DNA of 6,286 nucleotides from NCBI GenBank assembly GCA_002296525.1, contig DBIA01000012.1:1-6286 (forward strand), given 5' to 3'. Under the pieces are notes generated by a model. It was not told the origin of the DNA. It saw nothing but the letters and a program-made list of their open reading frames with translations, and ran no database searches. Source of the stretch: Candidatus Neomicrothrix sp. UBA814 (GTDB lineage: Bacteria; Actinomycetota; Acidimicrobiia; Acidimicrobiales; Poriferisodalaceae). Position numbers and translations under genes: made by a program. Within the stretch, counting starts at the first letter, position 1, and the number at the start of each line of letters is the position of its first letter. Below are positions 1-6,227 of the stretch, piece after piece.

Positions 1-401
1 TACGTCTCCTGTGTAGTCGCTTACCCGACACACTAGGGACAACTAGAACAGCTGCGTTAGCGCTCGTAGGTTCCTCCGTCGGAATGGTCATCATGGGTAG
101 TTTTGTGACAAGGCCCGGGCTGTTTGTTGGAGCGGCAATTCTCGCTATCGGAGGATCATTGCTCTACCCGGCTTTGATGGTCGCTGCTGTTGACGGCGTT
201 CCGGAGAACGAGCGCGCTCAAGCAATGAGCACTTTCACAATGTTTTTCGAACTGTCTGGTGGAATAGGCGGCCCGGTGTTGGGAATTGTTGCGTGGATGA
301 GTGGCACTACCGTTGCCGCGTTTTATGGAGCAGCGATCCTTGCGGCAAGTGGGCTTCCTGTTTTGTATGCCTGGAAAAGCAGGAACCCCAAGATCACTTA
401 A
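1..401 (+). CDS. MFS transporter, C-terminal part (5' end outside window)
   Basis: This is the last 132 residues of a major facilitator superfamily permease. The reading frame is open from base 3 to the TAA at 399-401 with no stop before the window edge, so the gene starts upstream. The visible part begins with an R-x3-SRLPDTLGTTR-like stretch, which resembles the charged motif-A-type loop found between helices 8 and 9 in the second half of MFS proteins. Four hydrophobic segments follow: about residues 18-33, 40-63, 78-100 and 103-124 of the fragment. The loop 'PENERAQAMSTF' before the third segment and the glycine-rich 'GGIGGPVLG' within it are typical of helices 10-11. The protein ends in a short basic tail. 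It is an inner-membrane, probably proton-coupled, transporter or drug-efflux-like permease. The substrate cannot be read from this part. It runs convergently towards the alpha/beta hydrolase gene, 33 bp away, so it is probably not co-transcribed with the minus-strand cluster. Confidence 0.85.
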   Translation, partial: RLLCSRLPDTLGTTRTAALALVGSSVGMVIMGSFVTRPGLFVGAAILAIGGSLLYPALMVAAVDGVPENERAQAMSTFTMFFELSGGIGGPVLGIVAWMSGTTVAAFYGAAILAASGLPVLYAWKSRNPKIT

Positions 402-434
402 TCAACGCTCGCCGGTAACTCCGTTCAGAGTCGT

Positions 435-1316
435 TTAAGCGACTGTTGGATGATGGCGAGTCAAGAACTCGGCAACTGCTTCAGTAAATGCGTCGTTGTC
501 GTCTCCAGCGACCATGTGGCCTGTGCCAGCTACATCAACAAACTCTGCCTCTGGCACTAGATCTAGAAAACTCTTCACTGCTTCGGCAGTAACAAGTTCG
601 GACTGTCCCCCTCTCACCAAAAGGATCGGAACGTCGGTGGCCAACATTCCCTGAGTCATAATTTCGCTGACTCTTTTCATGTGGACGCGCAAGGTTGAGT
701 GATCGCCCGTCTGGAAACCGGGCTTGGATGTCACGTAGGCGGGGTCCCATCTCCATATCCATCGACCGTCAGGTCTTTGGTGTAAGACGCGACTCAAGCC
801 GGCTGGATTTGAGGGCCGGCTGCGATGGGGGTTATAGGCAGAAATAGCGTCTGCTGCTTCGTTGAGAGTCGCGAACCCTTCGGGATGGCCCGACATGAAT
901 TCGATAATTTTTCGGGCGCCGTCCATATCGAAGTGGGGTGTGATGTCCACTAGGACTACTGCTGTGTATAACTGACTTTCTGAGGAACGTTGAGCAGCGA
1001 GGCTCCCCATGCCTCCCATTGATGCTCCGACAACGGCAGGTGGGGAGTCGAACGTGTCGAGCACCGCCGTAATATCTCTTCCGATATCTTCCGAGTCATA
1101 TTTCTGGTCGGGAGACCAATCGCTGTCGCCATGTCCTCGCGCGTCAAGGGTGGTTACAAACCATCCGCGTTCCGCCAAAACTTCGGCTGAAGATTTCCAG
1201 GCGTATCGGTTTTGGCCTGCGCCATGACACATTAGGACGGGAGGGCCGGATGGGTCTCCCCATTCGTCAGCCACAAGTTTCAGGCCATCTGCTCCCTGGA
1301 TTTCAACTCTGCGCAC
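435..1316 (-). CDS. alpha/beta hydrolase (MhpC-like fold)
   Basis: This is a 293-residue cytoplasmic alpha/beta hydrolase, full length for the family, with no signal peptide. The oxyanion-hole HG lies at residues 31-32, a DARGHGDSDW strand-turn at 58-67, and the nucleophile elbow GASMGG at 97-102 with Ser99 as nucleophile. The catalytic His is His267 in 'GTGHMV'. After the sixth strand, 'LLVRGGQSELV' puts Glu240 where many members carry Asp, and Asp124 in 'VLVDITP' is a second candidate acid. The lid region contains 'RPDGRWIWRWDPA' (181-193), a pattern I associate with a broad subgroup of putative hydrolases of unassigned substrate. An ester, lactone or epoxide is possible. The start is GTG at 1316, preceded by AGGA at 1326-1329 (9 nt spacing), and the N-terminus fits the family. 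It is the last gene of the minus-strand run, 39 bp after the SDR stop, and is probably co-transcribed with it. Confidence 0.88.
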   Translation of the reverse strand: MRRVEIQGADGLKLVADEWGDPSGPPVLMCHGAGQNRYAWKSSAEVLAERGWFVTTLDARGHGDSDWSPDQKYDSEDIGRDITAVLDTFDSPPAVVGASMGGMGSLAAQRSSESQLYTAVVLVDITPHFDMDGARKIIEFMSGHPEGFATLNEAADAISAYNPHRSRPSNPAGLSRVLHQRPDGRWIWRWDPAYVTSKPGFQTGDHSTLRVHMKRVSEIMTQGMLATDVPILLVRGGQSELVTAEAVKSFLDLVPEAEFVDVAGTGHMVAGDDNDAFTEAVAEFLTRHHPTVA

Positions 1317-1355
1317 GGCGAGAAATCCTAGAACGTTCAGATCGGAATTGTGTGC

Positions 1356-2045
1356 TTACCAGGGATGAATTGAGCCATCCCATTTCAAGAAAGCCCCACT
1401 CTGTTCAAGCTGAAAAGTGTCCAGGGTCGAGAGAATGCCATGAGCTGACTCTTCAACGCTTATGTCGGCTGAAGAACCGCCCATGTCGGTCCTTACCCAA
1501 CCTGGGTGAAAGGCGACTACTGCTATGCCCTTGGCTTTGAGCTGTGACGCTAGTTGTACGGTGACCATGTTCATTACCGCCTTTGAGGCAGCGTAAGGAA
1601 GATCGTTGAAGTTGGAGCCGACAACCATGGAGCCGATTTGACTGGTGATGTTGGCGACTTTGCTGCCACTTTCGAGCTGGTCTGAGAGACTCCGAGTGAC
1701 CATTGCTGCGCTTAGTCCGTTTATTCTGATCAGGTCAAGCGTCAAAGCAACAGGCGCCTTCATCACACCTACTTCATCGCGGTCGAAACCCAAGTTTGTG
1801 ATACTTGTTCCGGCATTGTTGATCAGAAGACCTACGTGCTCATCGACGACCTTGCTAAACGAGAGAACTGACGCCTCGTCTCCAACGTCGAGGGGCAAAA
1901 TAGAGTGGGGTTGAAGTGCCTCGAGCTCGTGAGCCTCATCAGGTTTTCTGCAGCCAGCGAAAACTTTGTCGCCTCTTTCGATGCACCGACGCGCTAATTC
2001 AAGCCCGATACCCCTATTGGCGCCGGTGATAACTGTCGTCGACAT
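1356..2045 (-). CDS. short-chain dehydrogenase/reductase, CsgA (C-factor)-like
   Basis: This is a classical SDR of 229 residues with a Rossmann fold. The glycine motif TGANRGIG lies at 7-14, with the adenine-ring Asp at 53 ('LDV') and NNAG at 76-79. The catalytic tetrad reads Asn109, Ser135 ('NITSQIG'), Tyr151 and Lys155 (YAASK), followed by HPGWVRTDMGG at 180-190. The last motif, the short length and the C-terminal 'DGSIHPW' are characteristic of the C-factor/sniffer-like carbonyl reductase branch rather than of FabG. Arg11 in the glycine motif and Arg33 after the second strand suggest NADPH, by inference. It is soluble and cytoplasmic. The substrate is unknown: a small carbonyl or alcohol is likely, and a sugar is possible given the xylD-like neighbour. 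The ATG at 2045 has AGGAA at 2051-2055, 5 nt upstream. It lies 72 bp after the antiporter and 39 bp before the hydrolase, all on one strand. Confidence 0.9.
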   Translation of the reverse strand: MSTTVITGANRGIGLELARRCIERGDKVFAGCRKPDEAHELEALQPHSILPLDVGDEASVLSFSKVVDEHVGLLINNAGTSITNLGFDRDEVGVMKAPVALTLDLIRINGLSAAMVTRSLSDQLESGSKVANITSQIGSMVVGSNFNDLPYAASKAVMNMVTVQLASQLKAKGIAVVAFHPGWVRTDMGGSSADISVEESAHGILSTLDTFQLEQSGAFLKWDGSIHPW

Positions 2046-2117
2046 TTTTGTTCCTATCCGGTCAGTTTCTTGTGAAGAACTTGGAATCTGGGCGAAGCCT
2101 ACGAGAGTGGCGAAGGG

Positions 2118-3044
2118 TTACGTAACGCCCAACCACAGCATTGCGGCGAGGTATATGGCGAGTAATAGCAAAGCGTCTATCTTGCCGACACGTCGCTTTC
2201 TGGCCCCCTGCAAATAAGCCACAGCTACAGCGCCGAGCATTGCTAGCAGACCCCCTCCAGTGAGCTTGGCATCTCCTATTGGTCCGGCGTCGACGAGCCC
2301 AATGGCAGCTCCGCCAGCTAAACCGTTGAAAAGGTTGGAACCGAAGAGGTTCCCAACGATTAGACCGGCTTCTTTCTTTCGAGCTGCCGCCACTGCAGTG
2401 ACCAATTCGGGTAAGGACGTTCCTAAGGCCACAATGGAAAAGCCGACAAAGCCTCCGCTCAGTCCCCATTTATCAGCGAGGGCGGTGGCTCCTGAAACCG
2501 CTAGCTGAGCACCTGCAAGTACACCTCCTAGCCCCAAAAGCGAGAAGGTTAAGCTACGAGCAAGGGATTGATCTGCAACAGAGTTTGGCTGCTCGGCCTC
2601 AGCGGGCGTCTTAATCAGAATCAGCATCGCTATGAGTAGAAGAATTAATAGGATTACTCCGTCGAGTCTTGTTAGTTCGCCATCGACCACAGTTAGGGCA
2701 AAAATAAAGACTGCAGCAATTGATAATGGTGCTTGGCGGCGAATAACCGAAGAGGAAAGAGCAATCGGGGTCACGAGAGCGGCCACTCCCAAAACTAGGG
2801 ACAGATTCGCGACGTTGGAGCCGACAATGTTGCCGACCCCTAAGGACGGATTTCCTTGTGAAGCCGCAATGGTCGATACCACTAGCTCTGGCGCTGAAGT
2901 TCCGAACCCCAACACAATTGCACCGACAACTACTGAGCTCATCTTGAGTGACTTTGCTAAAGAGACGGCTCCGTCAACAAAAAGATCACCGGCTTTTAGA
3001 AGAACAAAAAGGCCGAGTAGCAGCGAGACTATTGCGATTAGCAC
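2118..3044 (-). CDS. Ca2+/cation antiporter (CaCA family, YrbG-like Na+/Ca2+ exchanger)
   Basis: This is an integral inner-membrane exchanger of 308 residues, close to the usual size of bacterial CaCA proteins, with about ten hydrophobic segments. It shows the two inverted alpha-repeats that form the ion site: GFGTSAPELVVS (46-57) with GNIVGSNVAN (71-80), and ALGTSLPELVTA (206-217) with GNLFGSNLFN (231-240). Glu53 and Glu213 are the expected cation ligands, with Thr49/Ser50, Thr209/Ser210, Ser76 and Ser236 around them. Asn80 and Asn240 close the two repeats; the second is Asn, as in YrbG-type proteins, rather than Asp as in the archaeal NCX_Mj. A short hydrophilic linker (about 146-162) joins the two halves. 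The start is GTG at 3044, only 7 bp after the dehydratase stop. AGAGG at 3049-3053 overlaps that stop, so translation is probably coupled. The ATG two bases upstream is out of frame and stops after two codons. The driving ion (Na+ or H+) cannot be told from sequence. Confidence 0.92.
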   Translation of the reverse strand: MLIAIVSLLLGLFVLLKAGDLFVDGAVSLAKSLKMSSVVVGAIVLGFGTSAPELVVSTIAASQGNPSLGVGNIVGSNVANLSLVLGVAALVTPIALSSSVIRRQAPLSIAAVFIFALTVVDGELTRLDGVILLILLLIAMLILIKTPAEAEQPNSVADQSLARSLTFSLLGLGGVLAGAQLAVSGATALADKWGLSGGFVGFSIVALGTSLPELVTAVAAARKKEAGLIVGNLFGSNLFNGLAGGAAIGLVDAGPIGDAKLTGGGLLAMLGAVAVAYLQGARKRRVGKIDALLLLAIYLAAMLWLGVT

Positions 3045-3048
3045 ATGA

Positions 3049-3053
3049 CCTCT
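3049..3053 (-). promoter_or_regulatory. ribosome binding site of the antiporter, overlapping the dehydratase stop
   Basis: The minus strand reads TAGAGGTCATGTG. The dehydratase stop TAG runs into AGAGG, which lies 4 nt before the GTG start of the antiporter. A ribosome finishing the dehydratase would sit on the initiation region of the next gene, so the two are probably made together. Confidence 0.6.
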
Positions 3054-4851
3054 AATGATTGTTTCTTGGAGGTCCGAATGTACGAGCAGTGTCCTGATAT
3101 TTCACGGCAGGTTCCAACACCATTCCTTCATCGAACTGCCCGACCATACCTCTTTGGATCTCTTGCCAGGGAGTATGGCTATCAGGAAATTGGAAGCCGC
3201 CTGTTTCTTCGAGGTCGCGCCGTCTTGTCTCTATCTCTTCTTGAGAGATCAACATGTCGGCGGTTCCGCGCTGTAAATCGATACGGATCCGATCGCCTGT
3301 TTTAAGAATTGCCAAATTCCCCCCGGCTGCGGCTTCGGGTGATGCGTTGAGTATCGAGGGAGAGCCCGAAGTGCCGGACTGTCGGCCATCGCCGATGCAG
3401 GGCAGAGAATGAATGCCTTGGACCAGCAAGGCTGAAGGAGGTTGCATGTTGACGACTTCCGCTCCGCCGGGATAACCGATAGGGCCGGCTCCCCGAATAA
3501 TTAGCATCGAATGCTCATCGATCTCTAATGATGGGTCATCTATGCGACTGTGGTAGTCCTCAGGCCCCTCAAAGACAATTGCTTTCCCCTCGAAAGCATC
3601 GGGATCTTCTGGATTAGACAGATACCGATTTCGGAACTCTTCGCTGATCACGCTTGTCTTCATGATGGCGCTATCGAATAAGTTTCCGGACAAATGAACG
3701 AATCCTGCATCAGTGACCAGTGGCGCGTCGATGGGCCAAATCACTCGTTGGTCCAGGACCTTTGCATCAGAGCAGTTGGCGCCGATAGTTGAGCCATTGA
3801 CCGTTAGGGCATCCGGGTGAGGTAGCAGGTCTGCCTCGTTCAGCTCTTTAACGACCGCTGGTACCCCTCCAGCGTGGAAGTAGTCTTCGCCCAGGTATTC
3901 ACCTGCGGGCTGCATGTTCACGATGAGAGGTATCGACAAACCAAATTTCTGCCAGTCGTCGTTGTCCAAAGGAACCGAAAGATGGCGAGCTATAGCGTTC
4001 AGATGAATGGGGGCATTAGTTGAGCCGCCGATAGCTGAATTCACCACGATCGCGTTCTCGAATGCTTGGCGGGTCATGATGTCAGATGGGCGGACATCTT
4101 CGTGTACCAGATCCACTATACGTAGCCCCGTTTTGTAGGCGATTTGCGCTCGTTCTCGGTATGGGGCTGGAATTGCTGCAGACCCTGGAAGTTGCATCCC
4201 GAGTGCTTCGGTCAGAGAATTCATGGTGGTGGCGGTGCCCATTGTTGAGCAATAGCCAGTTGATGTGGCCGATGATGCTACGAGGTCCGCGAACTGTCCA
4301 TCATCAATTTCGCCTGCTGCATGTAGTTCGCGTGCCTTCCAGACAATCGTTCCCGAACCGGTCCGCTCTCCTTGATGCCAGCCGTTTAGCATCGGGCCAA
4401 CTGAAAGAGCAATGGCCGGAATGTTCACCGTTGCAGCTGCCATTAAGCAGGCTGGAGTTGTTTTGTCGCACCCGATAGTTAGAACGACTCCGTCGAGCGG
4501 GTAGCCCTGAAGTATTTCAACCAAACCCAGATAGGCCAAATTACGATCTAGGGCCGCAGTCGGTCGCTTTCCTGTTTCTTGAATCGGATGTACGGGAAAC
4601 TCAAAGCAAATACCTCCTGCTTCGCGAATGCCCTCTCGAACTCTCTTCGCTAGTTCCAGGTGGTGTCTATTGCATGGCGAGAGGTCAGATCCAGTTTGTG
4701 CAATTCCGATAATGGGTTTGCCGGATTGAAGTTCCTCGCGTGTTAAACCGAAATTAACGTATCGCTCCAGGTATAAAGCGGTCATTAACGGATCGCCTGG
4801 AATGTCGAACCAGGCCGTAGATCTAAGTTTTGGCGGATGGTTATCCTGCAT
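3052..4851 (-). CDS. xylD: IlvD/EDD-family sugar-acid dehydratase, D-xylonate dehydratase type
   Basis: This is a 599-residue Fe-S dehydratase that converts an aldonate to a 2-keto-3-deoxy-aldonate in the cytoplasm, most likely D-xylonate or a near relative. With the start at 4851, the cluster cysteines are Cys60 (SPCN), Cys128 (GCDKTTPA) and Cys201 (GYCSTMGTA). This matches, from memory, the spacing of Caulobacter XylD, and the 'TALYLERYVNFG' and 'KPIIGIAQTGSD' regions also read like that protein. Metal and catalytic residues are Glu92, Asp129, Lys130 (the usually carbamylated lysine), Glu465 in GPIGYPGGAE, and Ser492/Thr494 in GDGRQSGTSGSPS. The C-terminus ends 'AVKYQD...PPRNNH', again like XylD. 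The same frame is open up to an ATG at 4992, but the added 47 residues have no family counterpart and would overlap the aminotransferase. The ATG at 4851 has GGAG 6 nt upstream. The gene sits between the aminotransferase (88 bp) and the antiporter (7 bp). Exact substrate assignment is by similarity only; E. coli YjhG/YagF-type and other aldonate dehydratases are close alternatives. Confidence 0.9.
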   Translation of the reverse strand: MQDNHPPKLRSTAWFDIPGDPLMTALYLERYVNFGLTREELQSGKPIIGIAQTGSDLSPCNRHHLELAKRVREGIREAGGICFEFPVHPIQETGKRPTAALDRNLAYLGLVEILQGYPLDGVVLTIGCDKTTPACLMAAATVNIPAIALSVGPMLNGWHQGERTGSGTIVWKARELHAAGEIDDGQFADLVASSATSTGYCSTMGTATTMNSLTEALGMQLPGSAAIPAPYRERAQIAYKTGLRIVDLVHEDVRPSDIMTRQAFENAIVVNSAIGGSTNAPIHLNAIARHLSVPLDNDDWQKFGLSIPLIVNMQPAGEYLGEDYFHAGGVPAVVKELNEADLLPHPDALTVNGSTIGANCSDAKVLDQRVIWPIDAPLVTDAGFVHLSGNLFDSAIMKTSVISEEFRNRYLSNPEDPDAFEGKAIVFEGPEDYHSRIDDPSLEIDEHSMLIIRGAGPIGYPGGAEVVNMQPPSALLVQGIHSLPCIGDGRQSGTSGSPSILNASPEAAAGGNLAILKTGDRIRIDLQRGTADMLISQEEIETRRRDLEETGGFQFPDSHTPWQEIQRGMVGQFDEGMVLEPAVKYQDTARTFGPPRNNH

Positions 4852-4857
4852 CGCGTA

Positions 4858-4861
4858 CTCC
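4858..4861 (-). promoter_or_regulatory. ribosome binding site that fixes the dehydratase start
   Basis: GGAG on the minus strand lies 6 nt upstream of the ATG at 4851. The longer in-frame alternative, ATG at 4992, has no comparable purine-rich site at proper spacing. Together with alignment of the Fe-S cysteines to residues 60/128/201, this decides for the 599-residue protein. Confidence 0.7.
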
Positions 4862-4939
4862 GTTATCCCCGTAGGCCTCGGTTCTAGCAGCCGGGAGGCA
4901 ACCTTGAATGCAGAACTCGAGAATTGCTGCGCTTCTTCT

Positions 4940-6157
4940 TTAGGGGAGATCCATAATTTCCGAAAGTCGACGGACGCCTTCACGAATGACATCTTCAGTT
5001 GGGTTTCCGAAGCAAAGCCTCATCTTGTTGGCTCCCCAGTCAGAGTCAGCCGACCAACCAGCTCCCGCGTTGAATTCAATGCCGTTGCGCGTTGCTGCAG
5101 CGGAGAACTCAGCAGTGTCGATGTCTTCGGCGAAAACGAGCCACATGAAAATACCGCCTTTCGGCATTGTGAACTCCACTGAGTTTCCAAAATGGGTTTC
5201 CACTGCCTCGGCCATTACTTCGGCCTTGCGATGAAGTACCGACGTCAGTTGTTCGGCGTGGTCATTGAAATGAGATGCTGCATATTCTGCGACAATCATT
5301 TGCTCAAGTGCACCAGAGCCAGCATCAACCTTGAGTGCAAGGATCTGCTGAAGAATGGATGAGTCGGCAATTAAATACCCAACTCGCAGTGCTGGCGCAA
5401 TCGATTTCGAGAAAGATCCGCAGTAAATGACTCGGGTGTCGGTTTGATCTAGCTCCCATAATGTTGGAGGGCGGGCGCAACCCCAAAGTAAGTCGGCATA
5501 ACAGTCATCCTCGAAAATTGCGGTTTCGTATTCGTCCATCACCTCTAAGATTTTGAGGCGTCGCTCGAGAGGCATGCATGAGCCAGTTGGGTTTTGCACC
5601 GTGGGTATGGTGTAAAGATACTTAGCTGGTCGTCCCTCGCTAACGCAACGATCAAGGACTTCGCGGAGATGTTCGGGGCACACTCCGTTGCTATCTAATC
5701 GCACCCCATGAACCACAACCCCTAGACGGTGAAGACGGCTCAGCATTCCACCGTAAGTCGCTTCTTCAACAATCACATTGTCGCCGGGCGAGAGCAGTAG
5801 GTCATTAACTAGATCAAGAGCTTGAAGTGAGCCGGAAGTAATGAGCACCTGGTCAGGTTCAACAGTCGTCGCAGCCCGGATTCCAAGTTTGTCGGATACG
5901 AAGTTCCGGAGATCTTCGTGGCCCAGAGGGCTGCCGCCCAAGTTGTAAATAGCGAGCCTTCTGCCTTCCCGCTGCAACACCCGTGCAGCAGCTTCAGTGA
6001 GGCCAGCAACAGGAACGTTGGCTTCGTCGTTGTTTCCGCCAACAAAACTAAATTCTGGTATTCCACTCCATGGCTTTTCGGGAGGTGGAAGGTCTTGCCT
6101 GTATAAGTTGCCGATTTCGAAACTCAACGGTCGCCCCCAAACTTTGGCTAACGGCAT
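4940..6157 (-). CDS. PLP-dependent aminotransferase, fold type I (stand-alone MocR/2-aminoadipate-aminotransferase-like)
   Basis: This is a 405-residue class I/II aminotransferase that moves an amino group between an amino acid and a 2-keto acid. Visible residues are the phosphate-site 'SGSLQA' (108-113), Asn189 in NPTG, Asp217 and Tyr220 in 'EDDCYADL', the Schiff-base Lys251 in 'GSFSKSIAPALRVGY', and the substrate-carboxylate Arg380 in 'KMRLCFG'. The N-terminal 'YNLGGSPLGHEDLR' region (71-84) is typical of the COG1167 group that also forms the effector domain of MocR regulators. Here no N-terminal HTH domain is present, so it should be an enzyme rather than a regulator. The substrate is unknown. 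Start choice is uncertain: ATG at 6157 has no clear Shine-Dalgarno sequence, there is no start codon upstream before the in-frame TAG at 6236-6238, and a TTG at 6127 follows a GGGGG run at good spacing and would remove 10 residues. It is the first gene of the minus-strand run. Confidence 0.9.
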   Translation of the reverse strand: MPLAKVWGRPLSFEIGNLYRQDLPPPEKPWSGIPEFSFVGGNNDEANVPVAGLTEAAARVLQREGRRLAIYNLGGSPLGHEDLRNFVSDKLGIRAATTVEPDQVLITSGSLQALDLVNDLLLSPGDNVIVEEATYGGMLSRLHRLGVVVHGVRLDSNGVCPEHLREVLDRCVSEGRPAKYLYTIPTVQNPTGSCMPLERRLKILEVMDEYETAIFEDDCYADLLWGCARPPTLWELDQTDTRVIYCGSFSKSIAPALRVGYLIADSSILQQILALKVDAGSGALEQMIVAEYAASHFNDHAEQLTSVLHRKAEVMAEAVETHFGNSVEFTMPKGGIFMWLVFAEDIDTAEFSAAATRNGIEFNAGAGWSADSDWGANKMRLCFGNPTEDVIREGVRRLSEIMDLP

Positions 6158-6227
6158 CGTAGAGCCGGAAAGACCAGGCCGTGGGACTAGCGTGTTGGCA
6201 CTTGACTGTCTAGAAGGGTGAGGCGCA
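6158..6227. promoter_or_regulatory. divergent intergenic region with presumed promoters for both flanks
   Basis: This 70 bp gap separates the aminotransferase (leftward) from the MBL-fold hydrolase (rightward), so both promoters and any shared operator should lie in it or reach into the coding ends. I see GTGTTGGCAC (6192-6201), an imperfect GTG-n4-CAC dyad near its middle, and a TCTAGA palindrome at 6209-6214. I find no convincing paired -35/-10 boxes on either strand: TTGACT at 6202-6207 has no -10 partner at 16-18 bp. The regulatory role is inferred from gene arrangement, not from a recognised site. Confidence 0.4.

Noticed and set aside
430..443. Inverted repeat GTCG-TTTAAG-CGAC near the convergent gene ends, considered as a terminator
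   Set aside because: Only four base pairs and no T-run; it overlaps the last codons of the hydrolase. The 33 bp convergent gap shows no convincing terminator.
2046..2117. 72 bp gap between antiporter and SDR, checked for promoter or terminator (weak TTCTT-GTG-AAGAA stem)
   Set aside because: AT-rich 5 bp stem without T-run, and no paired promoter boxes; only the SDR ribosome binding site is supportable there.
2062..2469. 135-codon minus-strand frame overlapping the antiporter end
   Set aside because: Arg/Cys-rich out-of-frame translation of the antiporter gene; the antiporter frame carries the conserved alpha-2 repeat.
2632..3048. 138-codon plus-strand frame opposite the antiporter
   Set aside because: Antisense shadow of a membrane-protein gene, Thr/Pro/Arg-rich with no motif.
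4086..4478. 130-codon plus-strand open frame
   Set aside because: It lies wholly antisense to the dehydratase; its composition is that of a shadow frame and it shows no recognisable domain.
4875..4899. Hairpin GCCTC...GAGGC between aminotransferase and dehydratase
   Set aside because: Five base pairs plus a bulge with no U-run; not enough to call a terminator, attenuator or riboswitch.
4852..4992. N-terminal 47-residue extension of the dehydratase frame
   Set aside because: No ribosome binding site at 4992, overlap with the aminotransferase end, and XylD-like proteins start at the position of the internal ATG 4851.
4940..6157. Aminotransferase as the effector part of a MocR/GntR regulator
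   Set aside because: There is no HTH domain in the protein, and an in-frame stop lies about 80 bp upstream, so it is not a truncated regulator within this frame.
6202..6207. TTGACT as a -35 box for the MBL-fold gene
   Set aside because: The position 16-18 bp downstream falls on the GAGG/GTG start region, with no -10-like sequence.
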